A DNA stretch of 64,000 bases from Clostridium sp. AM22-11AC (GTDB taxonomy: Bacteria > Bacillota > Clostridia > Lachnospirales > Lachnospiraceae): NCBI RefSeq assembly GCF_003473545.1, contig NZ_QUCM01000003.1, positions 63,472 through 127,471 on the forward strand. The letters are read 5' to 3'. A program made the translations under genes and the position numbers. Below the pieces are notes generated by a model. The model was not told the DNA's origin. It saw only the letters and a list, made by a program, of their open reading frames with translations, and did not search any database. Positions 42,221 to 51,311 of the stretch are shown here, piece by piece; the stretch's first letter is position 1; every line of letters starts with the position of its first letter.

Positions 42221-45094
42221 TCATTCATGACAGGCATTTGACCTTCTCAACTCCTCGCTTATGGTCTGCTTAATTTTTTTATCATCCAACGGCTTTGCAA
42301 GATGTGCGTTCATTCCTGCTTCCAAGCATTTTTCTGCATCTTCCCTGAATGCGTTTGCAGTCATAGCAATGATAGGGATTGTTTTTGCATCTTGCCGTTC
42401 CAGAATTCTTATTGTTCTTGTAGCAGTAAGACCATCCATCACCGGCATCATAACATCCATTAAAATAACATCGTATGTTCCCGGTTCGGAAGCTTCAAAG
42501 TGCTGAACAGCTTCTAACCCATTGTTTACCGTTTCTACTTCAGCCCCATTTTCCGTCAGCATGAATTCTGCTATTTCCGCATTCAACTCATTATCTTCAA
42601 CCAGCAATATCCGGATGCCTGATATATCTGCATGAAAATCTTCTTTTTCTTCTGGTCGTGCATTCGTATCAATTTTAAATGGAAGTACTACAGTAAAACA
42701 GCTCCCTTCACCCAGCTTACTTTCAACTGTTATGGTTCCGCCCATCTTTTCTACAAGTTGTTTCACAATAGGCATTCCAAGACCTGTACCACTATAATCA
42801 GAACGTGCAGAATTGTCCGCCTGTACAAATGGAGTAAATAATTCATTTTTTATAAATTCTTCTGACATTCCAATTCCATTATCTCTTATTTTAAATTCAC
42901 ATGTCATATGATCTTCTGATCTCTCGATCGTTCTCATACTCATGTAAATAGAACCATTCACCTTATTGTACTTCATACTGTTTGTAAACAAATTCATCAA
43001 TATTTTTTTCAGGTGAACTGAATTGCTCCAGACATATATACCGCTGTAATCATCATGTTCCCCTACAACATGAAGTCCTTTTTCTTCTGCCTGAAAAGAT
43101 AACGATTCCGTGATTTCCTGACATACCTCATCCAGATTGATGGATTCATCATTAAAAACCACTGTATCTGATTCTAACTTTGCCATATCTAAAACATCAT
43201 TTACCAATGATAATAACAGTTTCGAAGACTCCTTTATTTTATTCAGGCAATCTTTTGCCCGCTCACCATCATTTCCGCTTTTTTCAAGAATCATAAGCAT
43301 ACCAATAATGCCATTGATCGGTGTCCTGATGTCATGAGACATGTTATTTAAAAAGGAAGTCTTAGCCTTATTGGCACTCTGTGCTTCTACAAGTGCATTT
43401 TGTAATTCCTGCTGTTTTTCTTCAAGCTCCTGATTCAGCTTCAATGCCTGCTCAGCAGACTTCTTGGATTTTTCTTCCGCACGTTTTGATTTTTTCAAAA
43501 AATCAAGAATGATACACAGAACAACGAAAAAAGAAATTCCAGCGATAAGTGATACTGTCAGTAAATTGTCCTGAATAAAATCCTTCGCTGTAACTTTTCG
43601 TGAGGAAGCATTATACGAAACTACTGCACCTGAAAATTGAGTTGTAGGCATAGATGTCAGTGTTTTATTCAGAATGGACAAAAGAACCGGTTCTCCCTGC
43701 TGAATAGCAAATGGAACATCAGCTTCTTTTGTCAGGAAAACACTATGAAGCTTATTATTTTTCAAATAGTCTGAAACAGTACCTGAATTGCTTACAATAC
43801 AATCCGTCTCCCCTTTCTGCATTGCTTTTACTGCTGCATCTGATGTTTCATATTCCACAACCTTCCATTGCGGATAATTGTATGAAAGATATGCTTTCAA
43901 TGCAAAATCATCTTTTTCAACGGCAACTATATTCTCTTTATTTTCATCAAAAGAATCCTTTGCCGTAATTGCTGCCATATTGAGAGTCAATAGCGTATCC
44001 GACAAAGCAAATCCATTTGTTTCTGCAAAGTATGGATTCTGGTTTGCATGAAAAATCAGGTCTATTTTTCCATCCTGCAATGCCTGAAGCAGTTCACTTC
44101 TTGTCTCATATCCATTTAATTCAAATTCCAGAGTCTGACCTTGCAGACAATTTTCTGCAAGATCCACATAATCTGTAATAACACCTGTCAGTTTACCTGT
44201 TGATGGATCTACACTGCTGATACCTCCATCCTGATTCAGATACCCTATCCGGATTGCACCATGCTGCCTGATCCACTCACTTTCTTCTTTTGAAAGAAAG
44301 GAGCTGCTCTGTGCAGAAAGATAACGCCTGTAGAGATCATCTGTGTAAAATGGGTTGTCATCCTTGATTCTGCGCATAGCACTATCCAATGCTTCTTTGA
44401 TATCCGGACGTTCTGGATTTATAGCGAAATAGATTTCTGTCTCTCCAATACTTGTAAGCGGTGAAATATCCGATTCTTCCCAACGGGATTCTTCTACCGA
44501 AACGAAGCAGTCAATTTCATGTTTCGACAGTTTGTCCATAATTTCTGTGGTTGTAGAAACATTGATATGCTTCGTATGCAGACCATATTTTGATTCCCAT
44601 TCATTAAGCACATCCTCCTCTATATTATCTTTAGACACACCAATATTTTTTCCCTCAAAAGAATCCAAATTTCCTGCTGTAAGATCCATATTGGATGCAT
44701 CCGTATAGATGTAATATTTCTCTTCCCCCATAGGCATATCGGAAAAAAGCATATTTTCAGCACGTTCGTCTGTATAGGAAATGTCACCAAGAATATCAAT
44801 CTCTCCATTTTCCAACTGTGTAAAGCAGTTTTTCCAATCACTTGTTATGTATTTATATGTCCATCCTGCATAACCTGCAATATCTTGAAGATACTCATAA
44901 CCATAGCCGCTTCTTTCTCCATTTTCATTGACTACATTATAAGTTTCCTCAAAAGATCCTACCCGGATAACATTGTCAGAGTTTTCTTTGGCAGATGCAG
45001 GAACGGATAAAACAATAAAACATATAATTGTGCAAAATATAAAGTAGCAAAATTTAAAATTCCTTATATTCTGTACTAATTTGCACTTCTTCAT
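42221..45094 (-). CDS. Hybrid sensor histidine kinase with two periplasmic-binding sensor domains (BvgS-like)
   Basis: 957 aa. A signal peptide or first helix at residues 15-36, then two SBP_bac_3 domains (first at about 42-265 with GSFEETYNVVNENGERSGYG; second at about 280-505 with IRIGYLNQDGGISSVDPSTG), a membrane helix (LLTVSLIAGISFFVVLCIIL), a coiled-coil linker, HisKA (MSHDIRTPINGIIGM), HATPase (GTGLGMPIVKQLVEKMGG) and a receiver with MDVMMPVMDG. Such Venus-flytrap sensors bind small amino-acid-like ligands. Second of the three hybrid kinases. Confidence 0.92.
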   Translation of the reverse strand: MKKCKLVQNIRNFKFCYFIFCTIICFIVLSVPASAKENSDNVIRVGSFEETYNVVNENGERSGYGYEYLQDIAGYAGWTYKYITSDWKNCFTQLENGEIDILGDISYTDERAENMLFSDMPMGEEKYYIYTDASNMDLTAGNLDSFEGKNIGVSKDNIEEDVLNEWESKYGLHTKHINVSTTTEIMDKLSKHEIDCFVSVEESRWEESDISPLTSIGETEIYFAINPERPDIKEALDSAMRRIKDDNPFYTDDLYRRYLSAQSSSFLSKEESEWIRQHGAIRIGYLNQDGGISSVDPSTGKLTGVITDYVDLAENCLQGQTLEFELNGYETRSELLQALQDGKIDLIFHANQNPYFAETNGFALSDTLLTLNMAAITAKDSFDENKENIVAVEKDDFALKAYLSYNYPQWKVVEYETSDAAVKAMQKGETDCIVSNSGTVSDYLKNNKLHSVFLTKEADVPFAIQQGEPVLLSILNKTLTSMPTTQFSGAVVSYNASSRKVTAKDFIQDNLLTVSLIAGISFFVVLCIILDFLKKSKRAEEKSKKSAEQALKLNQELEEKQQELQNALVEAQSANKAKTSFLNNMSHDIRTPINGIIGMLMILEKSGNDGERAKDCLNKIKESSKLLLSLVNDVLDMAKLESDTVVFNDESINLDEVCQEITESLSFQAEEKGLHVVGEHDDYSGIYVWSNSVHLKKILMNLFTNSMKYNKVNGSIYMSMRTIERSEDHMTCEFKIRDNGIGMSEEFIKNELFTPFVQADNSARSDYSGTGLGMPIVKQLVEKMGGTITVESKLGEGSCFTVVLPFKIDTNARPEEKEDFHADISGIRILLVEDNELNAEIAEFMLTENGAEVETVNNGLEAVQHFEASEPGTYDVILMDVMMPVMDGLTATRTIRILERQDAKTIPIIAMTANAFREDAEKCLEAGMNAHLAKPLDDKKIKQTISEELRRSNACHE

Positions 45095-45206
45095 CTTTCT
45101 CCCACCCTCCAGGCTACAGTCGCTTGCTTGTTAAATTCCCCATCATCTATAATGAGTATTTTTTGTCTTTTATCCATATTTTTAATTTCCTTTATATATG
45201 CGGTTT

Positions 45207-47372
45207 TTATGATTTTGCCAGCAGTTTTATGATTGCGCTTTTTAATAACGGAATATCAATCGGCTTTCCGATATGTTCATCCATCCCAGCATCCAGACAA
45301 GCTTTTCGGTCTTCCTCAAAAGCATTTGCCGTCATGGCAATGATCGGGATCTTTTTGGCATCTTCACGTTCCAACTCACGGATTGCTTTTGTTGCTTCCA
45401 GTCCATCCATGACCGGCATCATCACATCCATGATGATAAAATCATACTCACCCGTCTTAGAATTTCGGAATATTTCAAGTGCTTCTTTTCCGTTTCTTGC
45501 TTCAGCAATATCCAGGTGCTCTTCTTCCAGTATTGCATGGGCGATCTCCATATTGATGGCATTATCTTCAACAAGAAGCACACGCTTTCCTGACAGATTC
45601 ATGCTCTGTGGACAATTATCCTTCTGCGGATCATTCTTTTCAGCCAGATGCTCTATCTCAAATGGAACCGTAAACGTGCTTCCAATATTTTCTTCGCTTT
45701 CCAGTTCTATTGTTCCACCCATCAGTTCAACTATATCTCTCACGATTGAAAGCCCCAGACCGGAGCCACTGAATGTCGTAGTTGACCGTTTGCCTTCCTG
45801 CGCAAAAGCATCAAACGCATGTTTTTGAAATTCCTCACTCATTCCAAGGCCGGTATCTGAACATACAAACTGAAAAACCGCCGTATCCCCATCATCCGAT
45901 AATTCTTCGCAATGAACATTCACTGTTCCATGAAAATGATTGTATTTAATCGCATTAGAAGAAAGATTCATTAAAATCCTGCTCAGATGTACCGGACTTC
46001 CAATCAGATGTCTGTGGCGGATTGTGCTTGCGTCCACGCCGCCTTCAAATCTTACACCATTCTCATAAGCACTCATTGCAACAACCGTCAGATTATTACT
46101 TAACAATTCTGCCAGATCAAAAGATTTATGTTCCAACACAAGGGAGCCGGATTCCAGTTTGCTGATATCCAGGACATTGTTGATCAGATTTTGCAGATAA
46201 TCTGTGGACTGAAGTATCTTCTGCCTGCATTCCTGTAACTTGACCACATCATTGTTATGTTTTTCAGCGATATGGATCATCCCCACGATTCCGTTTAGCG
46301 GTGTACGGATATCGTGGCTCATACGCTGGAGAAAGGCTGTTTTTGAAAGATTCGCACGATGAGCATCTTCCATGCTTGCCTTAAGCCGTTTCTGATACAT
46401 GAGTTCCCGTGATTTTTCTTCCGTAATATCCCGAGCGACATAAAGCACATCCACAGCGTTTCCATGCGCATCTCTGCTCTTTACAATAAATCTGGACTGC
46501 CTCCATTTTCCATTTGCTCCCATAAATTCAATTGAAACAGAATTCGTATTCCGGAGTCTCTCGGTCAATGTATCAAATTCAAGAAACTTTCGGTACCTTT
46601 CTCTCTCTTCAAGACCAGCAAATGCCGTTGGAAGCTGTTCCATAACATCATCAATTTTTCCCTTTTGACCAAGTATTTTTCGCACAAAGTCATAGCCCTC
46701 CAGAAGCTCATATGTCCGCTCCTTAATATTGGCATACACAATCGTTACATACAATGTGGCAATTGCAGAAATAATCTCTGTCCTCTTTGTTGCCTCATCA
46801 AAAGCCTTTTTCAACTGTACCGTACTTTTCAGATTTTCCCTCACACATCCAAGATGCCCACCGACATCAGACAGCAGCGTGATGGAAATTTCATTCTGAC
46901 TCAAATCAGGATTATCCACTCCGATGAATCCATTCATTTGATGATTAGCGTAAATCGGCACTGCAATCAAGGAACATATTTCCTGTGTTTTTAATAATTC
47001 ATATTCCTCCGGCTCAGAACATTTTGTTGCTTCCAGATCATGGATCACAATTGTTTCCTTGTTTTCAAAGCGTTTCATCCAGCTTGGCATCAAACTGACT
47101 GGGATTGCCTGAAGATTATCTATCTCTGGTATCACTCCATCGGCACACCATTCAAATGTATTACTCAGACTGTCCTTCTGATCGGTTTCCCAGTCAAAAA
47201 CATATACCCGGTCTGCCCCTGTATAGTTTCCAATTGCCTGCAGCAAAGAGTGAATGATTTCTGACAACTCCTGCTCATTTTCCACCTGATCCATAAGCGA
47301 AATCTGATGCAGAATCGTATCCATGCTATGTAATTTTATTTTATAAAGTTCCTGAATATCTTTTGTTTTCAT
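45207..47372 (-). CDS. Hybrid sensor histidine kinase, cytosolic GAF/PAS type
   Basis: 721 aa, no membrane helix. GAF domain at about residues 20-185 (IGNYTGADRVYVFDWETDQ), PAS-like region to about 330, HisKA (MSHDIRTPLNGIVGM), HATPase (DTGLGMSEEF, GSGLGLSIVRDIVELMGG) and receiver with IMDVMMPVMDG. No output domain. It is the first gene of the trio and is directly behind the cyclic-di-GMP riboswitch, with 140 nt between terminator and ATG. GGGGGATGGG as ribosome binding site. Confidence 0.92.
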   Translation of the reverse strand: MKTKDIQELYKIKLHSMDTILHQISLMDQVENEQELSEIIHSLLQAIGNYTGADRVYVFDWETDQKDSLSNTFEWCADGVIPEIDNLQAIPVSLMPSWMKRFENKETIVIHDLEATKCSEPEEYELLKTQEICSLIAVPIYANHQMNGFIGVDNPDLSQNEISITLLSDVGGHLGCVRENLKSTVQLKKAFDEATKRTEIISAIATLYVTIVYANIKERTYELLEGYDFVRKILGQKGKIDDVMEQLPTAFAGLEERERYRKFLEFDTLTERLRNTNSVSIEFMGANGKWRQSRFIVKSRDAHGNAVDVLYVARDITEEKSRELMYQKRLKASMEDAHRANLSKTAFLQRMSHDIRTPLNGIVGMIHIAEKHNNDVVKLQECRQKILQSTDYLQNLINNVLDISKLESGSLVLEHKSFDLAELLSNNLTVVAMSAYENGVRFEGGVDASTIRHRHLIGSPVHLSRILMNLSSNAIKYNHFHGTVNVHCEELSDDGDTAVFQFVCSDTGLGMSEEFQKHAFDAFAQEGKRSTTTFSGSGLGLSIVRDIVELMGGTIELESEENIGSTFTVPFEIEHLAEKNDPQKDNCPQSMNLSGKRVLLVEDNAINMEIAHAILEEEHLDIAEARNGKEALEIFRNSKTGEYDFIIMDVMMPVMDGLEATKAIRELEREDAKKIPIIAMTANAFEEDRKACLDAGMDEHIGKPIDIPLLKSAIIKLLAKS

Positions 47373-47512
47373 TTCCCATCCCCCTACATTCCCAAGTATT
47401 CCACTAATTCATGAAATACCTCTGCTAATATTTTTATCTGCTCCATTTTTATATTTTAGCAGCCACCAATTATTACTTGCCTGTTTTAGTTTCTTTTTGA
47501 TCTCCAAAAATG

Positions 47513-47541
47513 AAAAAAGCATTGTCATTGCAAACAATGCA
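47513..47541 (-). terminator. Expression-platform terminator of the c-di-GMP riboswitch
   Basis: GCATTGT-TTGCAATG-ACAATGC with TTTTTT on the minus strand, 7 nt after the aptamer. The GTTTGC in it can pair with GCAAAC at the 5' side of the aptamer, an arrangement suggesting ligand-dependent termination. Confidence 0.85.
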
Positions 47542-47547
47542 TCTTTA

Positions 47548-47617
47548 ACGTGGCAACTGGCTACCATTTTACAGGCCCTATAGCTTTGCGTCCCAGACTT
47601 TCATCTGGTTTGCCGAT
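47548..47617 (-). ncRNA. Cyclic-di-GMP-I (GEMM) riboswitch
   Basis: The minus-strand transcript has the class I consensus: GGCAAACC, the P2 stem CCAGAU-GAAA-GUCUGG with GNRA tetraloop, GGACGCAAAGC with the ligand-binding guanine, GGGCCU, and the closing GGUAGCC-AGUUGCC. P1 pairs GGCAA with UUGCC. The tetraloop and the GGGCCU receptor contact are both present. It lies in front of the hybrid kinase gene at 47372 and is followed by a terminator. Confidence 0.93.
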
Positions 47618-47623
47618 TTCCTT

Positions 47624-47629
47624 ATTATA
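47624..47629 (-). promoter_or_regulatory. -10 box of the riboswitch transcript
   Basis: TATAAT on the minus strand, 7 nt before the aptamer start, so transcription would begin at the aptamer. A -35 box is not clear. Confidence 0.6.
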
Positions 47630-47758
47630 ACTTTTAAACGTATGCAAAAAACTGATTTTATTATACTATAGCACTCTACTGTACACAAGAAAAAACATTA
47701 CCGCTTTAACGCTAAAAATAAAAAAAGAACAGCCGATATATACATTCGAACTATTCTC

Positions 47759-47944
47759 CTACTTCCGAAGTCCATGTAGCATTGACATTACTGTTTCCTG
47801 CTCATTTGTACTCAAATCGTTCCATATCCTTAAAACTTCTTTCTAATCTTCTGTCAGGTTCTCTGAATTACCTTCCTGAAAAAAGTTTGTCATATAAAAA
47901 TTTTTAACGTCAAACAAAAAATTGGAAGCCACAGTGTTATCCAT
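47759..47944 (-). pseudogene. Remnant of a regulator-like gene with an internal stop
   Basis: ATG at 47944 opens MDNTVASNFLFDVKNFYM and runs to NLTED, a TAG, then KEVLRIWNDLSTNEQETVMS and MLHGLRK before the final stop. The last part resembles the C-terminus of XRE-type regulators of mobile elements in clostridia (inference from memory). The internal stop makes it non-functional. Confidence 0.5.
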
Positions 47945-47968
47945 GACCTCCGACTCATTCTGCTTATT

Positions 47969-48314
47969 CTACACTGTCCTTACACCCAAATCAGCCCCTC
48001 TCTCCATCTTATCTTGTCCCTGCTTTCCCTGGATAATTTTCTTATTGATTTCCAAGCGTTCATGGATTGACGTTTTCTTCTCTTTTCCTGTCATTGCTCT
48101 CTTTTGTGCTACTGGCTTTCTTTCAGCTTTCCCTGCGTCCTTAACTGCTGTATTTGCTTCAACGCCGGCTCTTGACACACGCAGACCCGGGCACGGGCTG
48201 CATGGAGTTTGAAATTCGCAAGGGGCGGTTCTCCTTTTGGCCGACCGCCCCATACAGCGCAGAACGCCGCTGGGCGGCAAGCGAAGCAGCGAAAAAACGA
48301 ATAAAAGGGGGTTT
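47969..48314. other. GC-rich fragment of probable integrative-element origin
   Basis: Higher in G+C than its AT-rich surroundings. Minus-strand frames include EKKTSIHERLEINKKIIQGK, resembling the tail of relaxase or accessory proteins of conjugative elements, but none is intact. Open frames on both strands overlap, so no gene is called. At 48315 it is joined directly to a TnpB fragment. Confidence 0.4.
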
Positions 48315-48414
48315 TTATATTGCCATTCGTAAAATTTGTTGTATATGACTTATGATTATCGTGTTTGCTCTTAAATTTCGGATAACCTGCATGTTCCTTG
48401 TTCCCATGCCACAA
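48315..48414 (-). pseudogene. TnpB (IS200/IS605 family) N-terminal region fragment
   Basis: About 33 codons: GNKEHAGYPKFKSKHDNHKS and YTTNFTNGNIK, the conserved FPKFKSK...SYTTN block in the N-terminal half of TnpB. Both ends are abrupt: the 3' side joins the GC-rich fragment, and the 5' side lacks the rest of the gene. Confidence 0.85.
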
Positions 48415-48437
48415 GTATATAACAATTTTCCACTTTT

Positions 48438-48482
48438 GGCTACCTTAACCCACCGTCTAAAGCCAGTGGAATTGCGGTAGCC
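48438..48482 (-). mobile_element. IS605-like right-end hairpin
   Basis: GGCTACC and GGTAGCC flank a CCACTGG-CTTTAG-ACGGTGG hairpin on the minus strand, the kind of stem found at the 3' end of tnpB elements. The coding frame before it reads ATAIPLALDGGLR and a stop, like a TnpB tail. It is separated from the rest of any element. Confidence 0.5.
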
Positions 48483-48551
48483 TTACTTTCAAAAAATGCA
48501 AGTGCCAGCTCACAGAACCTGTCACCGGCAGCATTTTTCCATACATGACAG

Positions 48552-48597
48552 AAAAAATATGGGCACCAGATCCGGTCAATCACAGATCTGGCGCCCA
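48552..48597 (-). terminator. Terminator of the mgl operon
   Basis: GGGCGCCAGATC and GATCTGGTGCCC with a T-run on the minus strand, 40 nt after the mglC stop. Confidence 0.92.
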
Positions 48598-48638
48598 GCC
48601 AAAAATATTTTATGCTTTAGAATATTATGAGTCAGTAA

Positions 48639-49637
48639 TTACTTCTTAGCAATGTACTTTCTGATATCCAGTGCGATCGCAACTACGATAACGATACCCT
48701 GTGCAATGTACTGGTAGTTTGTATCAACACCCAGATACTGTAAGCAGGTCTTTAAGATCTCAAATACCAGAACGCCGATAAGAACACCGGAGATACGACC
48801 AATACCACCGTTTACAGATACACCGCCGATGGTGCAGGCTGCGATTGCTTCCAGCTCCCAGCCGTAACCCATATTTACAGAGGAACCACCGGATTTAGCA
48901 CCTACCAGGAAACCGCCCAGTGCGTAGCATGCTGCTGCTGTGATATAGATGATGATCTTGGTTTTCTTTGTATTTACGCCGGAAACTTCTGCTGCCTGCT
49001 CATTTCCACCGATAGCGTACATATATTTGCCGTGAGGCATCTTGTTATATACAAACCACATTACAATACCAACTGCTAAAGCGATCAGGAACAGATAAGG
49101 GATAAAACCAAATAACTGTCCTTTTGCAACCTCTGTGTAAGCAGCACGATAACCACCAATAGGAGTTGCGTTGGTATAAACCAGGCAGACACCGTATACG
49201 ATTAGCTGCATACCTAAGGTTCCGATGAATGCAGGAACCTGCAGATAAGAAACTACGATACCGTTGATAGCACCAAAGATAGCACATACAGCTACACAGA
49301 TAAGCAGTACAGCTGCTACCCACCATACACCATAAAATGGCATGTTAGGGAAGAACTTGCCGCTGTAATCAGCCTTCTGAAGTAAAGTACCTGCCAGGCA
49401 GGCAGATAAACCTACCATACGTCCTGCAGAAAGGTCAGTACCTTTGGTGATCAGACACCCGGATACGCCGCAGGCGATGATGAAACGTGGTGCTACGTTA
49501 AGTGCAATATTTTTTAAGTTGGAGCCGGATACGAATGTCGGCTGCATGATACCGGTGTAAATAGCTAATAACACCAGAACGACTATAATTCCGTTATTAA
49601 TAAGGAAATCCTTTAAATTAAATTTTTTCGCTGTCAT
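48639..49637 (-). CDS. mglC: Galactose/methyl-galactoside ABC transporter permease
   Basis: 332 aa with about ten hydrophobic helices. Family blocks are GVSGCLITKGTDLSAGRMVGL, seen here as LITKGTDLSAGRMVGLSA, and GGISVNGGIGR-like IGGVSVNGGIGR near residue 275. It pairs with MglA ATPase and MglB binding protein. Last gene of the operon, 12 nt after mglA, with GGAGG ahead. Confidence 0.93.
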   Translation of the reverse strand: MTAKKFNLKDFLINNGIIVVLVLLAIYTGIMQPTFVSGSNLKNIALNVAPRFIIACGVSGCLITKGTDLSAGRMVGLSACLAGTLLQKADYSGKFFPNMPFYGVWWVAAVLLICVAVCAIFGAINGIVVSYLQVPAFIGTLGMQLIVYGVCLVYTNATPIGGYRAAYTEVAKGQLFGFIPYLFLIALAVGIVMWFVYNKMPHGKYMYAIGGNEQAAEVSGVNTKKTKIIIYITAAACYALGGFLVGAKSGGSSVNMGYGWELEAIAACTIGGVSVNGGIGRISGVLIGVLVFEILKTCLQYLGVDTNYQYIAQGIVIVVAIALDIRKYIAKK

Positions 49638-49649
49638 GGCTTAATCCTC

Positions 49650-51191
49650 CTACTTGGACTCTGTGGTTGATTTTCCCTGAAGATCAAACTGTGTCGCAAA
49701 GGACATAATTCTCTCCTGGGTTGCTTCTTCCCCTTCTACTTCGCCGGTGATATGTCCGTTACACATTACAATGATACGGTTGGACATACCGATCAGCTCC
49801 GGCATTTCAGAAGAGATCATGATAATGGACTTGCCCTGTTTTACCAGGTCGATCATGATCTGATAGATCTCATACTTGGCACCTACGTCAATACCTCTTG
49901 TAGGCTCATCCATGATCAGGATATCCGGGTTGTTTGCCAGCCAGCGGGCGATGATAACCTTCTGCTGATTACCACCGGAAAGAGACTGGATCAGTGTCTT
50001 TCCACTAGGAGTCTTGATGTTCAGCTTCTGGATGCTGTCTTTTACAACTGCATCTACTTTCTTCTGATCGATCACACCGTTGTTTGTATAGTTCTTATAA
50101 GAAGCGATCGCAGTGTTATCGTTGATGCTTAAGCAGCCTAAGATACCAGTTCCACGACGATCCTCTGTGATCATACCAATGGAATTATCAATAGCATCTT
50201 CCGGTTTCTTGATATTAACCTGCTTGCCAAGGACTTCTACCGTACCGCTGGCAATATGTCTCATACCGAAGATTGCTTCCATCATCTCTGTTCTCTGTGC
50301 GCCTACCAGACCGCCGAATCCAAGGATCTCGCCTCTCTTTAACTCAAAGGAACAATCCTGGAAGGAACGTTCATGAATGCTGCACAGGTGCTCTACCTTC
50401 AGAATCGTCTCATCTGTTCTGTAATCTTCCTTTGGAGGATATACATTGGTCAGCTCACGTCCAACCATCTGTTTTACGATCTCATCATCGGAAATATCCT
50501 TTACTTCCCAGGATCCTACATATGTACCATCTCGCATAATAGTAATATCGTCTGCGATCTGACGGATCTCAGCCATCTTATGGCTGATATATATCATAGA
50601 AACGCCTCTGGACTTTAAGTCCCTGATAATGCGGAACAGCGCTTCTACTTCATTATCAGTCAGAGAGGATGTAGGCTCATCCAGGATCACGATCTTTGCG
50701 TGCTGACTGACTGCCTTTGCGATCTCTACTGACTGCATCTGTCCAATTGACAATGTTCCCAGTTTTGCCTTAGGATCAAAATTCATTTTTACATCTTTTA
50801 ACCATTTCTCAGCTTCACTGTTCATGGTCTTGTGATCCACCATTTTAAGAGGACCAACACTCTTCATGGGATATCTTCCCAGATACATATTTTCTGCAAT
50901 AGAACGATCCGGTATTGGCTGAAGTTCCTGATGAACCATTGCCAGGCCCTTGCGAAGGGCATCATCCGGATTTGTTATCTCCGTTTTTTCACCATCAATA
51001 ATGATCTGTCCTTCATCCATCTTATAAATGCCGAAAAGACATTTCATAAGGGTGGATTTTCCGGCGCCGTTTTCCCCCATCAGCGCATGGACAGTTCCGG
51101 GACGTACTTTCAAGTTTATCCCATCCAGTGCCTTTACGCCAGGGAAGCTTTTACTGACTCCTATCATTTCCAGTCTGTACTGCTCTGCCAT
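49650..51191 (-). CDS. mglA: Galactose/methyl-galactoside ABC transporter ATP-binding protein
   Basis: 513 aa with two fused ABC domains. First half: Walker A MGENGAGKSTLMKC (38-51), signature LSIGQMQSVEIAKA, Walker B IVILDEPTSSL. Second half: degenerate Walker A GGLVGAQRTEMMEA, signature LSGGNQQKVIIARW, Walker B ILIMDEPTRGIDVG. Energises uptake by MglC. It is 120 nt after mglB, with an intercistronic terminator between them. Confidence 0.95.
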   Translation of the reverse strand: MAEQYRLEMIGVSKSFPGVKALDGINLKVRPGTVHALMGENGAGKSTLMKCLFGIYKMDEGQIIIDGEKTEITNPDDALRKGLAMVHQELQPIPDRSIAENMYLGRYPMKSVGPLKMVDHKTMNSEAEKWLKDVKMNFDPKAKLGTLSIGQMQSVEIAKAVSQHAKIVILDEPTSSLTDNEVEALFRIIRDLKSRGVSMIYISHKMAEIRQIADDITIMRDGTYVGSWEVKDISDDEIVKQMVGRELTNVYPPKEDYRTDETILKVEHLCSIHERSFQDCSFELKRGEILGFGGLVGAQRTEMMEAIFGMRHIASGTVEVLGKQVNIKKPEDAIDNSIGMITEDRRGTGILGCLSINDNTAIASYKNYTNNGVIDQKKVDAVVKDSIQKLNIKTPSGKTLIQSLSGGNQQKVIIARWLANNPDILIMDEPTRGIDVGAKYEIYQIMIDLVKQGKSIIMISSEMPELIGMSNRIIVMCNGHITGEVEGEEATQERIMSFATQFDLQGKSTTESK

Positions 51192-51252
51192 CCCGTTACT
51201 CCTTTCAATTCCTGTGACGCTTTTTCTATGCCCTCCGGGAGCATATTTTCCT

Positions 51253-51290
51253 TAAAAATCGGGTGTGACGGAATGACCCGCACACCCGAT
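51253..51290 (-). terminator. Intercistronic hairpin between mglB and mglA
   Basis: ATCGGGTGTG and CACACCCGAT form a perfect 10-bp stem with TTTTT after it on the minus strand. Partial termination here would leave more binding protein than transporter. Confidence 0.85.
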
Positions 51291-51311
51291 AAATAGTCAG
51301 TTAACTGTAAC

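Noticed and set aside
47969-48280. 103-codon frame on the minus strand and overlapping frame on the plus strand
   Set aside because: Both strands are open, neither has a ribosome binding site, and the sequence looks like a fragment of a mobile element.
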